Source: Vibrio sp. YMD68 (GTDB lineage Bacteria > Pseudomonadota > Gammaproteobacteria > Enterobacterales > Vibrionaceae). From it: a stretch of DNA of 64,000 bases. Shown here piece by piece: positions 55,813 through 64,000 of this stretch (position 1 is the first letter of the stretch; each line of letters starts with the position of its first letter). The stretch is taken from NCBI RefSeq assembly GCF_029958905.1, contig NZ_CP124613.1, forward strand, positions 744,001 through 808,000, read 5' to 3'. The notes beneath the pieces were generated by a model that was given only the letters and a program-made list of their open reading frames with translations, searched no databases and was not told the origin of the DNA. A program made the position numbers and the translations under genes.

Positions 55813-56415
55813 ATGTACATTGATTTAGAGAAGTATCAAGGTCTTATTTTTGATATGGATGGAACGCTGATTGATACGATGCCAGCACACCTTGATGCTT
55901 GGGAGAAAACATCTATCCACTTTGATTTCCCTTTCACCCGAGAGTGGTTGAACAGCCTAGGTGGTATGCCTAGCTATAAAATTGTAGCTGAGATCAATCG
56001 AAAGCATGGACTTAATCTCGACGCTTTGGAAATCGCGGCGTATAAAATGGACGCGTTCGCTAATACTCCAGAACAAGGCGAGGTTATCCCTTGTACCGTG
56101 GAGGTATTGCAACGCTATTATGGTAAAAAGAAGCTCGCTGTCGGGACGGGAAGCCAACGCAAGAGTGCACTTAGGTTGTTAGATAAAGCTGGCCTTTTAC
56201 CTAAGCTAGATTGTGTCGTATCGGCAACCGATGTGGTTAACCATAAACCGGAGCCTGATACGTTCTTACTCGCGGCCGAACATTTAGGGTTAGCGGCAGA
56301 TCAGTGTGTGGTTTTTGAAGATACTGCATTAGGTAAAGCGGCGGCGCACGCAGCTGGAATGGATTGTATTATGGTGGAACAAGATACGTTGGTTTTTTAC
56401 CCTGTAATGAACTAG
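55813..56415 (+). CDS. yqaB: HAD hydrolase, YqaB-like sugar phosphatase
   Basis: Protein of 200 residues with HAD motif I DMDGTLIDTMPAH, motif II GTGSQRK (about 116), and the late FEDTALGKAAAHAAG loop. The sequence and length match E. coli YqaB, which removes phosphate from fructose-1-phosphate and similar sugars; beta-phosphoglucomutase is a close relative but usually longer. The gene begins 52 bases from arfB and ends in a strong terminator. Confidence 0.85.
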   Translation: MYIDLEKYQGLIFDMDGTLIDTMPAHLDAWEKTSIHFDFPFTREWLNSLGGMPSYKIVAEINRKHGLNLDALEIAAYKMDAFANTPEQGEVIPCTVEVLQRYYGKKKLAVGTGSQRKSALRLLDKAGLLPKLDCVVSATDVVNHKPEPDTFLLAAEHLGLAADQCVVFEDTALGKAAAHAAGMDCIMVEQDTLVFYPVMN

Positions 56416-56457
56416 GTAACCGCTGAAACAAACAGAGTGGTAGTGACGAATACAGAT

Positions 56458-56490
56458 AGAAGAGCCGAGTATGATACTTGGCTCTTCTTT
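56458..56490. terminator. Bidirectional terminator between yqaB-like gene and FKBP
   Basis: AGAAGAGCC(G)AGT and ACT(T)GGCTCTTCT flank a five-base loop, followed by TT. One internal mismatch. Confidence 0.82.
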
Positions 56491-56500
56491 CATTTATTGT

Positions 56501-56974
56501 CTATTGAATTTCCAGCAACTCAACATCGAAAATCAAAACCGATGCAGGAGGAATAGGGCCCGTTCCGCCTTTTCCGTAACCGAGATCACTAGGCACGAAC
56601 AGACGGAATTTGTCGCCTTCTACCATCAACTGAACACCTTCCGTCCAGCCTTTGATCACCTGGTTAAGACCGAAAGCGATAGGCTCATTGCGTTCGACAG
56701 AGCTGTCAAACACGGTGCCATCAATGAGAGTCCCATGGTAGTGAACCTTGACTCGGCTTGTCGCCGTAGGGTGTTCTTCTCCTGTCCCTTTTTGAAGCAC
56801 TTGGTACTGAAGGCCGGTTTCCGTCGTGATGACGCCATCTTTGGTGCTGTTTTCAGAGAGAAACGCTGCCCCTTTCACTTGGTTCTCTTCGGCCAGTTTG
56901 CCGTTGTTCCATGTGCGGTAAATAAAAAATACCGCCAATAAAACGATAGCAATGGGAATGATTAATTTACTCAT
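56501..56974 (-). CDS. Membrane-anchored FKBP-type peptidyl-prolyl isomerase
   Basis: Protein of 157 residues. A single N-terminal membrane helix (about 4-20) is followed by an FKBP domain: VHYHGTLIDGTVFDSSVERNEP, VIKGWTEGVQLM, GDKFRLFVPSDLGYG and PIPPASVLIFDVELL. It would face the periplasm and catalyse cis-trans proline isomerisation. It is 10 bases downstream of a DsbA-like lipoprotein gene on the same strand, which gives a two-gene periplasmic folding operon. Confidence 0.9.
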   Translation of the reverse strand: MSKLIIPIAIVLLAVFFIYRTWNNGKLAEENQVKGAAFLSENSTKDGVITTETGLQYQVLQKGTGEEHPTATSRVKVHYHGTLIDGTVFDSSVERNEPIAFGLNQVIKGWTEGVQLMVEGDKFRLFVPSDLGYGKGGTGPIPPASVLIFDVELLEIQ

Positions 56975-56984
56975 GATGGTCCTA

Positions 56985-57608
56985 TTATTGTTCTACTAAA
57001 TAATTGATTGTGTTTGCAATACTTTGAACATCGCTGTGACCTTGAGTCAAGATGATGTACTTACCACTGACAATGAAAGTCGGCACTGAGTTGATTTGTC
57101 CTTTTACCGAGACATCTTGAGAAAACTCTAGCCGCTTAAATAGCTCTTTTTGCATCTCTTCCCCTAAGTCATAAGGACTGACGAGATTTCTCGATTCAAA
57201 CGCAGAATCAATCGCAAGTTTGCGCTCTTCTAATGTGGCACCTTCACCGAGCTGAACGGCCGCAAATAGCTCATCCATCATGGCGTGATCAGGCGTCGCA
57301 TTTAGTTGCAGCTGTGCACTGTAATAAATCATGGCAGCAATTTGTGCACTTTCATTGAAGGTAACGTGTATTTTTCCAATGCTTTGACCTATCGCCGTTT
57401 CAAGTTCAGGGATGACTGCCTCCATTTTTCGACAGTGTCCGCAGGTTAGGGAAAACACCTCTGTGACGGGGGAAAGCCCATACTCAGATAGGTTAACCGG
57501 CAAGTAGGCAAACTGTTTACCTTCAGTCGGTGTTGAGTTTTCTGAGCAGCCAACGAGTGAGATAATTGCAATAAAAGCGATCACAAACAACGACGATGTT
57601 TTTTTCAT
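56985..57608 (-). CDS. DsbA-like thiol:disulfide lipoprotein
   Basis: Protein of 207 residues. Lipoprotein signal with LVGC (Cys21), then a thioredoxin-fold with a helical insert and active site CGHC (56-59) as in DsbA-type proteins. The cis-proline loop VPTFIVSGKYI is present. ATG 57608 is chosen because it begins the signal peptide; the frame is open to 57662. The anchoring of a DsbA-like enzyme by lipid is less usual than soluble DsbA. First gene of an operon with the FKBP, so both probably serve envelope protein folding. Confidence 0.87.
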   Translation of the reverse strand: MKKTSSLFVIAFIAIISLVGCSENSTPTEGKQFAYLPVNLSEYGLSPVTEVFSLTCGHCRKMEAVIPELETAIGQSIGKIHVTFNESAQIAAMIYYSAQLQLNATPDHAMMDELFAAVQLGEGATLEERKLAIDSAFESRNLVSPYDLGEEMQKELFKRLEFSQDVSVKGQINSVPTFIVSGKYIILTQGHSDVQSIANTINYLVEQ

Positions 57609-57817
57609 AGGGTAGAGCCCAATCTGTTTAAGTAACAAGATTCTAACCTTTACTTCGCTCAACGAAAACGAAAATATAAACCTATCGAGCTATTTTTGCT
57701 GGTTATTTAGAACGATAGGAGGCGAATAAACTTAAGAGATTTATTAAAGTTTGCCGTTATTGGTCGATATACTTTAAGGAGCATGAAGCGTTTGATCAAA
57801 GATGAGATGATACCGTT

Positions 57818-58435
57818 ATGAAGTATTTCGCCTTACCGATATTACTAATACTCACTGGATGTGGCACGTTACCCCCAGAATTGACCATGATGGGTGATAA
57901 TATGCTTGATGTCGCGCCCAAAAGTGACGTTGACTTGCGATACCCCCAGTGGAATAAAGCCCCGCGATTATCCACAGCGGATGTCAAAGGACCGATGGGT
58001 CAACAGCGCACCACTAGTTATAGTTCACTGCAAAGCTTTTTGTTGAAACACGGTGTCGACTACGAAGTCTTACCCGGAAATCACGTGATGGTGAAGCTTA
58101 AAGATACGATCAAGTTTGAAACGGGGTCCGCGAAAGTGTCACCAGATTCTTCTTATTGGTTGGGTATGATGGGCGAGTATCTTGCTAATGACCCAGGTAT
58201 CGATATTGTCATTGATGGTCATGCAGACAGCACGGGTGCGCCAACGTTCAATGATGGCCTCTCATTAAGACGAGCCAAGCAAGTTAAGCAAACGCTGATC
58301 AAAAACAATGTCGCAATGGACTCTATTTTCACTCGGGGTTACGGTGAATATGTCCCTGCTTGTACTAACAAAACCACCGCTGGGAAAGCGTGTAATCGAC
58401 GAGTTGAAGTTTTGTTTGTTGTGTCTAACAACTAA
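57818..58435 (+). CDS. OmpA-domain lipoprotein (Pal-like)
   Basis: Protein of 205 residues with a lipoprotein signal (LTGC, Cys about 15) and a C-terminal OmpA/Pal peptidoglycan-binding domain: IDGHADSTGAPTFNDGLSLRRAKQVKQ, RGYGEYVPACTN and NRRVEVLF. It binds diaminopimelate in peptidoglycan and ties it to the outer membrane. The middle segment (about 20-95) has no recognised domain. Not next to tol genes, so not Pal itself. Divergent from the Dsb-FKBP operon. Confidence 0.88.
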   Translation: MKYFALPILLILTGCGTLPPELTMMGDNMLDVAPKSDVDLRYPQWNKAPRLSTADVKGPMGQQRTTSYSSLQSFLLKHGVDYEVLPGNHVMVKLKDTIKFETGSAKVSPDSSYWLGMMGEYLANDPGIDIVIDGHADSTGAPTFNDGLSLRRAKQVKQTLIKNNVAMDSIFTRGYGEYVPACTNKTTAGKACNRRVEVLFVVSNN

Positions 58436-58544
58436 TTAGGAAAGGCGGGACATCGACCGATACTTTATTCAATCATTTGCCTCATGAGTCAGGGCGAGAG
58501 AAAGCATACTTCAATGCTAAACCTGCCCCATTCAAGTGTTTGCG

Positions 58545-59504
58545 TTAGGTAACGCTGCGGTAAAAGTATTTCTCACAAGTCTTATCGCTGAATCGTCTAA
58601 GCCCTAATGATATTAGTGCGACAACCACCACCGAAAATATCAGCCGCCCCCAAAATATGGTGTAGAAGTCCGCGCCAATGAGCAATATTAATAGCGTGTC
58701 CTCGATTAAACTATGGAGGAGATTCAGTAACATGATTGCGGTAAAGACATCACGAGCGGCAATATGGCCCCGTTTTGCTTCATTGATGAGTAGCCCCCCG
58801 CCAAATGAAAGCCCGAGTGTGACACCAATAATGGTCAAATTGGTGGCTTCTTTGCTGATGCCTAGAATACGTAAGAAAGGTCTCAGCATGAATGCCATGA
58901 GTTTCTCTATACCCAATAGTTTGAGTACTTTTAACAACAGTAACAGCGCTGAAATTACCACGAAGATAACCGCAAAATTTTTCACCTGACTGACAACCCA
59001 TGTTAAGTAGCTTGTGTCAGTTATGGCATCAGGTTGCCACAATGTGACCGCTTGCTGAGTATGAAAACCGCCAGTTTGATAGGTGAGATTCAGCAACCAT
59101 GCTAAGAATAAACCGCCTCCAATTCGGATAAAAAGTGTTGCAAATAAACTGACGCCTGCCTTTTTTGCAATCGCCGCTTCAATGGGTAGAGAGTGAGCCA
59201 GAAGCATCATGCTGCCAAGAATGGAGACTTGAGCAACCGTTAACTGCATATCTAAATTGACGAAAACAATCAGCCCAGCATAGATGTTGGTGAGCATAGT
59301 GGTTGCCCAAACCAGTCCTAATTCTTTAGGTAAACCTACGAATTCCATGATGGGGCTGAGCCATGCGCTGAGTATCACAATACCGCCTAGCTCTTCGATG
59401 ACTTTAATGGCAATGATAATCGGGATCATTATTTTGAATAGAGTGAAGGTGACGTCAAAGATGTCTCGAACAAGCTCTTTGAAGAATAATCGTACAGGCT
59501 GCAT
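58545..59504 (-). CDS. Gate-domain (nucleoside recognition) membrane protein
   Basis: Protein of 319 residues with about eight hydrophobic segments and the Gate/nucleoside-recognition pattern (SLPIEAAIAKKAG, LGLSFGGGLLINEAKRG). Members take part in transport of nucleosides or other small solutes, often as YjiG/YjiH-type membrane proteins, but the family function is poorly defined. It is transcribed toward the left, downstream of a terminator after tkt, so it is probably independent of tkt. Confidence 0.8.
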   Translation of the reverse strand: MQPVRLFFKELVRDIFDVTFTLFKIMIPIIIAIKVIEELGGIVILSAWLSPIMEFVGLPKELGLVWATTMLTNIYAGLIVFVNLDMQLTVAQVSILGSMMLLAHSLPIEAAIAKKAGVSLFATLFIRIGGGLFLAWLLNLTYQTGGFHTQQAVTLWQPDAITDTSYLTWVVSQVKNFAVIFVVISALLLLLKVLKLLGIEKLMAFMLRPFLRILGISKEATNLTIIGVTLGLSFGGGLLINEAKRGHIAARDVFTAIMLLNLLHSLIEDTLLILLIGADFYTIFWGRLIFSVVVVALISLGLRRFSDKTCEKYFYRSVT

Positions 59505-59550
59505 GGTCGTCGTTCCTTAACTCTATTTTGGTTATGTAGAATGCTGTGTT

Positions 59551-59586
59551 AAAAAAAAGCCTCTACATCAGGTATGCAGAGGCTTT
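59551..59586 (-). terminator. Terminator of tkt
   Basis: On the minus strand, AGCCTCT..AGAGGCT with an interrupted stem, followed by a run of T (59551-59558 as A on plus). Confidence 0.85.
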
Positions 59587-59593
59587 GATCATA

Positions 59594-59638
59594 TAAACAT
59601 TCATTATCTAAATATGCAATGTCTGAATATTCAGTATC
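59594..59638 (-). repeat. Three tandem 15-bp units in the tkt 3' UTR
   Basis: TAAACATTCATTATC (59594), TAAATATGCAATGTC (59609), TGAATATTCAGTATC (59624), partial fourth TGAAATTCG. It lies between the tkt stop and terminator. Confidence 0.75.
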
Positions 59639-59654
59639 TGAAATTCGAAAGTGA

Positions 59655-61652
59655 TTACGCTAGAATCTCTTTTGCTGTCTTCACAACATTCTCAGTCGTG
59701 AAACCGAACATCTTGAATAGCTCGCCTGCTGGTGCAGATTCGCCGAACGTAGTCATGCCGATGATCTTGCCACCGAAGCCAACGTACTTGTACCAGAAGT
59801 CAGCGATGCCAGCTTCTACCGCGATACGTGCTGTTACGTCAGATGGCAGTACAGATTCACGGTATTGTGCATCTTGCTTGTCGAACGCGTCAGTAGCAGG
59901 CATAGAGACGACGCGTACTTTTTTGCCTTCAGCGGTGAGTTCAGCAGCCGCGTTAACCGCTAGCTCAACTTCAGAACCGGTTGCAATGATGATGAGTTCA
60001 GGTTTGCCTTCACAATCTTTCAGGATGTAACCACCCTTAGCGATATTAGCAACTTGCTCTGCGTCACGATCTTGCTGTGCAAGGTTTTGACGAGAGAAGA
60101 TAAGTGCAGAAGGACCATCTTTTCGCTCAATCGCCAGTTTCCACGCCACGGCTGATTCAACCTGGTCACATGGGCGCCATGTGCTCATGTTTGGAGTCAG
60201 ACGTAGAGAAGCGATCTGCTCAACCGGTTGGTGAGTAGGACCATCTTCGCCAAGACCGATAGAATCGTGCGTGTAAACTTGGATGTTCTGAATTTTCATC
60301 AGAGCTGCCATACGCATTGCGTTACGAGCGTATTCCATGAACATTAGGAACGTTGCGCCATACGGTACGAATCCACCGTGCAGTGCAATACCGTTCATGA
60401 TCGCTGTCATACCGAACTCACGAACGCCGTAGTGGATGTAGTTACCTGATGAATCTTCAGCGGTTAGCGACTTAGAGCCAGACCACATAGTCAAGTTAGA
60501 AGGTGCTAGGTCCGCAGATCCACCTAGGAATTCAGGTAGCATGGCGCCGAAAGACTCTAGCGCGTTTTGAGACGCTTTACGTGAAGCGATGTTTGCTGGG
60601 TTAGCTTGAAGATCAGCGATGATTGCTGAGGCTTTTTCTTCCCACTGTGCAGGAAGCTCACCGTTTACTCGGCGTTTGAATTCTGCTGCCAATTCTGGGT
60701 ATGCTGCTTCATAAGCTGCAAGTTTCTCGTTCCACGCTGCTTCCTTAGCTGCGCCTGCTTCTTTCGCATCCCACTCTGAGTAAACTTCCGACGGAATTTC
60801 AAAAGGACCGTGCTCCCAACCTAATTGTTTACGTGTTGCTGCAATTTCTTCAGCGCCTAAAGGTGCACCGTGACAGTCGTGCGTTCCTGATTTGTTTGGA
60901 GAACCAAAGCCGATAACCGTTTTCGTACAGATAAGGGTCGGGCGAGGGTCTGCTTTAGCCGCTTCGATGGCCGCATTGATTGCGTCAGCATCGTGACCAT
61001 CAACCGCAGGAATAACGTGCCAGCCATAAGCTTCAAAACGCTTAGGCGTATCGTCAGAGAACCAACCTTCAACTTCACCATCGATAGAGATGCCGTTGTC
61101 ATCCCAGAAAGCAACCAACTTACCAAGGCCAAGAGTACCAGCAAGAGAACACGCCTCATGAGAGATACCTTCCATCAGACAGCCATCGCCCATGAATGCA
61201 TAGGTATAGTGGTCAACGATGTCGTGGCCTTCTTTGTTGAATTGCGCCGCGAGGGTTTTCTCGGCTAACGCCATACCGACTGCATTAGTAATGCCTTGGC
61301 CAAGTGGACCGGTTGTTGTTTCGATACCCGGTGCGTAACCGTATTCTGGGTGACCAGGTGTTTTAGAGTGTAGCTGACGGAAGTTTTTCAGCTCTTCGAT
61401 AGAAAGCTCGTAACCCGCTAGGTGAAGCAAAGAGTAAATCAACATTGAACCGTGGCCGTTAGACAGCACAAAACGGTCGCGGTCAGCCCATTCTGGGTTT
61501 GATGGGTTGTGGTTTAGATGCGAGCGCCAAAGCACTTCAGCGATATCAGCCATACCCATAGGTGCGCCTGGGTGGCCAGAGTTTGCTTGTTGTACACCAT
61601 CCATGCTGAGTGCGCGGATAGCGTTAGCAAGATGCTTTCTAGATTGAGTCAT
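59655..61652 (-). CDS. tkt: Transketolase
   Basis: Protein of 665 residues (E. coli TktA is 663). Thiamin-diphosphate motif [18 protein letters not shown] (with GDG at the start and the conserved Asn-type metal site later) and the transketolase blocks [17 protein letters not shown] and GSGH-like [17 protein letters not shown] are intact. It moves two-carbon units in the non-oxidative pentose phosphate pathway. ATG 61652 is used with GGAAG upstream; the frame opens at 61664. Codon use is strongly biased, as in highly expressed genes. It follows tal on the same strand. Confidence 0.96.
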   Translation of the reverse strand: MTQSRKHLANAIRALSMDGVQQANSGHPGAPMGMADIAEVLWRSHLNHNPSNPEWADRDRFVLSNGHGSMLIYSLLHLAGYELSIEELKNFRQLHSKTPGHPEYGYAPGIETTTGPLGQGITNAVGMALAEKTLAAQFNKEGHDIVDHYTYAFMGDGCLMEGISHEACSLAGTLGLGKLVAFWDDNGISIDGEVEGWFSDDTPKRFEAYGWHVIPAVDGHDADAINAAIEAAKADPRPTLICTKTVIGFGSPNKSGTHDCHGAPLGAEEIAATRKQLGWEHGPFEIPSEVYSEWDAKEAGAAKEAAWNEKLAAYEAAYPELAAEFKRRVNGELPAQWEEKASAIIADLQANPANIASRKASQNALESFGAMLPEFLGGSADLAPSNLTMWSGSKSLTAEDSSGNYIHYGVREFGMTAIMNGIALHGGFVPYGATFLMFMEYARNAMRMAALMKIQNIQVYTHDSIGLGEDGPTHQPVEQIASLRLTPNMSTWRPCDQVESAVAWKLAIERKDGPSALIFSRQNLAQQDRDAEQVANIAKGGYILKDCEGKPELIIIATGSEVELAVNAAAELTAEGKKVRVVSMPATDAFDKQDAQYRESVLPSDVTARIAVEAGIADFWYKYVGFGGKIIGMTTFGESAPAGELFKMFGFTTENVVKTAKEILA

Positions 61653-61703
61653 AATTGCTTCCAAATAGAGTTAAAGTTTGAAATAGATAATTTGATATGA
61701 AGA

Positions 61704-61729
61704 GGGGAACGCAAACGTTCCCCTTTTTT
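61704..61729. promoter_or_regulatory. Hairpin between tal and tkt
   Basis: GGGGAACG, loop CAAA, CGTTCCCC, then TTTTTT on the plus strand. The T-run is on the strand opposite to the genes, so on the minus strand it is a stem without a proper tail: a partial terminator or a stabilising structure between tal and tkt. Confidence 0.6.
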
Positions 61730-61741
61730 AATTCTTAGCGA

Positions 61742-62692
61742 CTACAGCTTAGCGGCAATCATGTCTTCTAGCTTGCCTTGGTCAACGGCGAAGTTGCGGA
61801 TGCCTTCAGCCAGCTTCTCTACAGCCATTGGGTCTTGGTTGTGATCCCATAGGAACTCAGCGTGAGTCATGGCAGCAGGGCGCTCTTTAGTACCGTTAGA
61901 GTCAATGAGCTTCTCTACTACTTCACCTTCAGCAGCTTCTAGGTCGGCTAGAAGTTGAGGAGCGATAGTCAGACGGTCACAACCCGCAAGTTCAAGGATC
62001 TCACCGATGTTACGAAAGCTTGCGCCCATAACAACCGTCTTGTAACCGTGGTCTTTGTAGTAGTTGTAAATATCTGAAACAGAGATGACACCTGGATCTT
62101 CTGATGCTTCGAAATCACGACCTTCTTTCGCTTTGTACCAGTCCATGATGCGACCAACGAAAGGAGAAATTAGGAATACGTTAGCTTCAGCACAAGCACG
62201 AGCTTGAGCGAAAGAGAATAGAAGCGTTAGGTTACAGTTGATGCCTTCTTTCTCTAGGGTTTCAGCCGCGCGGATGCCTTCCCAAGTAGAAGCCAGTTTG
62301 ATTAGGATGCGGTCGTTAGTGATACCAGCGTCATTGTACATTTTGATAAGTTGACGGGCTTTAGCAACACTGCCTTCCATATCGTAAGAAAGACGGGCAT
62401 CGACTTCAGTAGAGATACGGCCAGGGACAACTTTCAGAATTTCTTTACCGATATTGACGTTCAGCATGTCGCAAGTGTCTTGAACTTGCTGTGCTTTGTC
62501 ATCGCTTTGAGCTTTAGCGTATTCGATAGAAGCGTCAATCAGAGGCGCGTACTCAGCAATTTGAGCCGCCTTAAGAATAAGAGACGGGTTAGTTGTTGCA
62601 TCTTCTGGCGTGTATTTTGCGATCGCTTCGATATCACCAGTGTCGGCTACAACTGTCGTCAGTTTACGAAGTTGCTCTAACTTATTGCTCAT
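61742..62692 (-). CDS. tal: Transaldolase
   Basis: Protein of 316 residues (class of TalB). Schiff-base lysine Lys132 in [11 protein letters not shown] is at the same number as in E. coli TalB, and the DATTNPSL motif is present. It moves three-carbon units between sugar phosphates. ATG 62692 is used because AGGAT (62701-62705) lies 8 bases upstream; ATG 62698 is too close to it. First gene of the tal-tkt operon, divergent from a SorC regulator. Confidence 0.96.
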   Translation of the reverse strand: MSNKLEQLRKLTTVVADTGDIEAIAKYTPEDATTNPSLILKAAQIAEYAPLIDASIEYAKAQSDDKAQQVQDTCDMLNVNIGKEILKVVPGRISTEVDARLSYDMEGSVAKARQLIKMYNDAGITNDRILIKLASTWEGIRAAETLEKEGINCNLTLLFSFAQARACAEANVFLISPFVGRIMDWYKAKEGRDFEASEDPGVISVSDIYNYYKDHGYKTVVMGASFRNIGEILELAGCDRLTIAPQLLADLEAAEGEVVEKLIDSNGTKERPAAMTHAEFLWDHNQDPMAVEKLAEGIRNFAVDQGKLEDMIAAKL

Positions 62693-62813
62693 AATCATTC
62701 ATCCTATTTTTGGGCTTCGTTCGCCATTGGGCGATTGAAAGGGTTCAGCAAGCATGTGACACGAAGAACTCATTTCTTTGCATCAGATCTAAATTTTTAT
62801 GCCGTGTGCAAGT

Positions 62814-62841
62814 GCTCTTGAGCGCATGCTCATTGCATGAG
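62814..62841. promoter_or_regulatory. Palindromes between tal and the SorC regulator
   Basis: GCTC-TT-GAGC (62814-62823) and CTCAT-TGC-ATGAG (62829-62841) lie next to each other in the 400-base divergent spacer. Possible binding sites for the SorC-type regulator. The rest of 62693-63092 shows no gene. Confidence 0.45.
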
Positions 62842-63092
62842 TAATTGATGTAATCATAATTATCGTATTCTGAAATATTGTCAATTGTTATGAGCCATAT
62901 AAAGTGAATGTTGTCATGAAATTTATTTATATCATTGGATGTAGTGGCGGTATAAACGTTTGCTTAGTTTTCTATGGGTCGCAACGATGGAAAAAACACA
63001 TTGAACATTTGTAATGCTAACGAGCAAATGCTTGCGCTGTAGTGTGAGGTTCACTTAGAATCAGGGGGTGATCTCATAGCGTAGGAATCATT

Positions 63093-64000
63093 GTGCAAAA
63101 TACTCAAGATATCTCACTCGAAGTAACTAACTTACTGACGGAAATTGCCGTAGCGTATTATCAAGATGGGGCCACCCAAGAAGAAATTTCGCGAAAATTT
63201 TCAATATCACGAGCAAAAGTGGGCCGGTTGTTAAAACAGGCGCGTGATGAAGGGATTGTTGATATTACCGTCAAATACCACCCTGTTTTTAGTGCCAAGA
63301 TAGAGCAGCGCTTAATCGAACGTTTTGGTGTGAGCCGGGCGTTAATCGCGTTGGATCAGCCCAGTGAAGAGTTGCAACGTGAGCAGGTCGCAGGCTTAGT
63401 ATCAAACTATCTGACCAGCTCGTTAAAAAATGGCATGGTCGTTGCTGTTGGGCAGGGAAGAAACGTCTCTTCCGTTGCACACCATGTTGGTGTTATTACC
63501 CCCCGAGATTGTAAATTCGTTTGTGGTATTGGAGGCATTCACCCAAGAGGGGGGATGTTTAACGCGGACCACATCTGCCGTCAGCTCGCCAAGAAATATG
63601 GCGGTTCGTCGGAATCGCTCTACGCCCCTGCTTATGCTGAGAACCCAGATCAAAAGAAAGCGTTTATGCAAAATGCGACGGTAAAGCAGACCCTCGATCT
63701 TGCGCGTAAAGCCGATGTCGCGTTGGTCGGTATTGGTGACATGAGTGAAAATAGCTATATGGTCGACTTAGGCTGGTTTAGCACTGATGAGGTTGTTCAG
63801 TCGCGTTTGACACAAGGCGTTGTTGGCGATTTTGCGGGTTATGATTTCTTCGATATTCACGGAAAGGTCGCAATTACCGTCATGAGTGACCGAGTCATCG
63901 GCTTAGGTATTGAAGAATTTCGCCCGATTGCGGAAGTTATTGCCATTGCGGCTGAAAACTCAAAACCCTTAGCATTACTTGGTGCATTAAGGACAGGAGT
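63093..64000 (+). CDS. SorC/DeoR-type sugar-binding regulator, 5' part (cut by right edge)
   Basis: The frame stays open to base 64000, giving 302 residues; perhaps a short C-terminal part is missing. GTG 63093 is preceded by AGGA at 63082-63085. An N-terminal helix-turn-helix (about 18-60: QEEISRKFSISRAKVGRLLKQ) is followed by a SorC sugar-phosphate-binding domain (VAVGQGRNVSSVAHH, RKADVALVGIGDMSENS, VIGLGIEEFR). It is divergent from tal and the likely controller of tal-tkt in answer to a pentose phosphate-pathway sugar phosphate; the effector is inferred. Confidence 0.88.
   Translation, partial: MQNTQDISLEVTNLLTEIAVAYYQDGATQEEISRKFSISRAKVGRLLKQARDEGIVDITVKYHPVFSAKIEQRLIERFGVSRALIALDQPSEELQREQVAGLVSNYLTSSLKNGMVVAVGQGRNVSSVAHHVGVITPRDCKFVCGIGGIHPRGGMFNADHICRQLAKKYGGSSESLYAPAYAENPDQKKAFMQNATVKQTLDLARKADVALVGIGDMSENSYMVDLGWFSTDEVVQSRLTQGVVGDFAGYDFFDIHGKVAITVMSDRVIGLGIEEFRPIAEVIAIAAENSKPLALLGALRTG

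Noticed and set aside
56471..56941. 156-codon plus-strand ORF antisense to the FKBP gene
   Set aside because: It mirrors the whole FKBP coding region; the minus strand has a clear domain, the plus strand has none.
1..64000. CRISPR array, insertion sequence, toxin-antitoxin or anti-phage cassette
   Set aside because: No regularly spaced repeats with unique spacers, no transposase, no recognised defence gene set; the NYN and HNH proteins stand without partners.

Overview
The window looks like part of a marine Vibrio genome. The evidence is tandem PL17 oligoalginate lyases, many Vibrio-type small proteins (DUF2986, YgbA-like), two methyl-accepting chemotaxis proteins, a PilZ protein, and a tal-tkt pair next to a SorC-type regulator. 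Base composition and codon use look even throughout. I see no insertion sequence, phage, integrase, CRISPR array or plasmid function. A secondary-chromosome origin is plausible from gene content but not proven. Both window edges cut genes: a PL17 lyase on the left and a SorC regulator on the right.

Layout. 1-3.3 kb: two alginate-oligomer lyases, translationally coupled. 3.5-7.2 kb: a Cache-type chemoreceptor and a phospholipase-D lipoprotein. 7.3-12 kb: a D-amino-acid locus with a DadA-like dehydrogenase, a LysR regulator, a PLP racemase and a DUF1611 protein. 12-15.9 kb: a decayed patch (integron attC-like sequence and a glyoxalase fragment), an RDD protein, a DEAD-box helicase, a GNAT protein and YajD. 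16-18.5 kb: a TetR regulator, a CurA-like reductase and a glutathione transferase, with the same operator before tetR and before the reductase. 18.5-25.8 kb: PilZ protein, a 33-residue membrane peptide, a prolyl-aminopeptidase-like hydrolase, a YgjV-like/acetyltransferase fusion, YbiB, a fatty acid desaturase and a GNAT protein. 25.8-30.5 kb: an RND efflux pair and a stand-alone YgjV-like protein. 30.9-33.8 kb: a DUF1800-DUF1501 pair. 34-36.8 kb: Asp/Glu racemase family protein, small cytochrome c, threonine aldolase and NUDIX hydrolase. 37-40.2 kb: ravA-viaA. 40.3-41.2 kb: a tRNA Cys-Gly-Leu cluster in two tandem copies. 41.2-49.7 kb: a DctB/DctD-like two-component pair, a sigma-54 promoter, a TAXI-TRAP transporter and L-2-hydroxyglutarate oxidase. 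49.8-59.5 kb: NYN protein, DUF2986, YgbA-like protein, a FabH paralogue, an EEP phosphatase, a second chemoreceptor, ArfB, YqaB-like phosphatase, an FKBP and DsbA-like lipoprotein operon, an OmpA-like lipoprotein and a Gate-domain membrane protein. 59.6-64 kb: tkt, tal and a divergent SorC regulator.

Most coherent systems. (a) The sensor kinase, GAFTGA-type activator, near-consensus -24/-12 promoter, TAXI-TRAP transporter and LhgO form a self-contained predicted uptake and oxidation module, probably for 2-hydroxyglutarate or a related C5 acid. (b) The D-amino-acid locus combines a DUF1611 protein with an alanine/ornithine-racemase-type enzyme. (c) The TetR/CurA/GST set is a predicted electrophile-detoxification regulon with a visible operator.

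A separate structural theme is a set of short tandem repeats of different periods in gene-end spacers. Two of them begin at or inside the stop codon of the preceding gene, and one begins directly after it.
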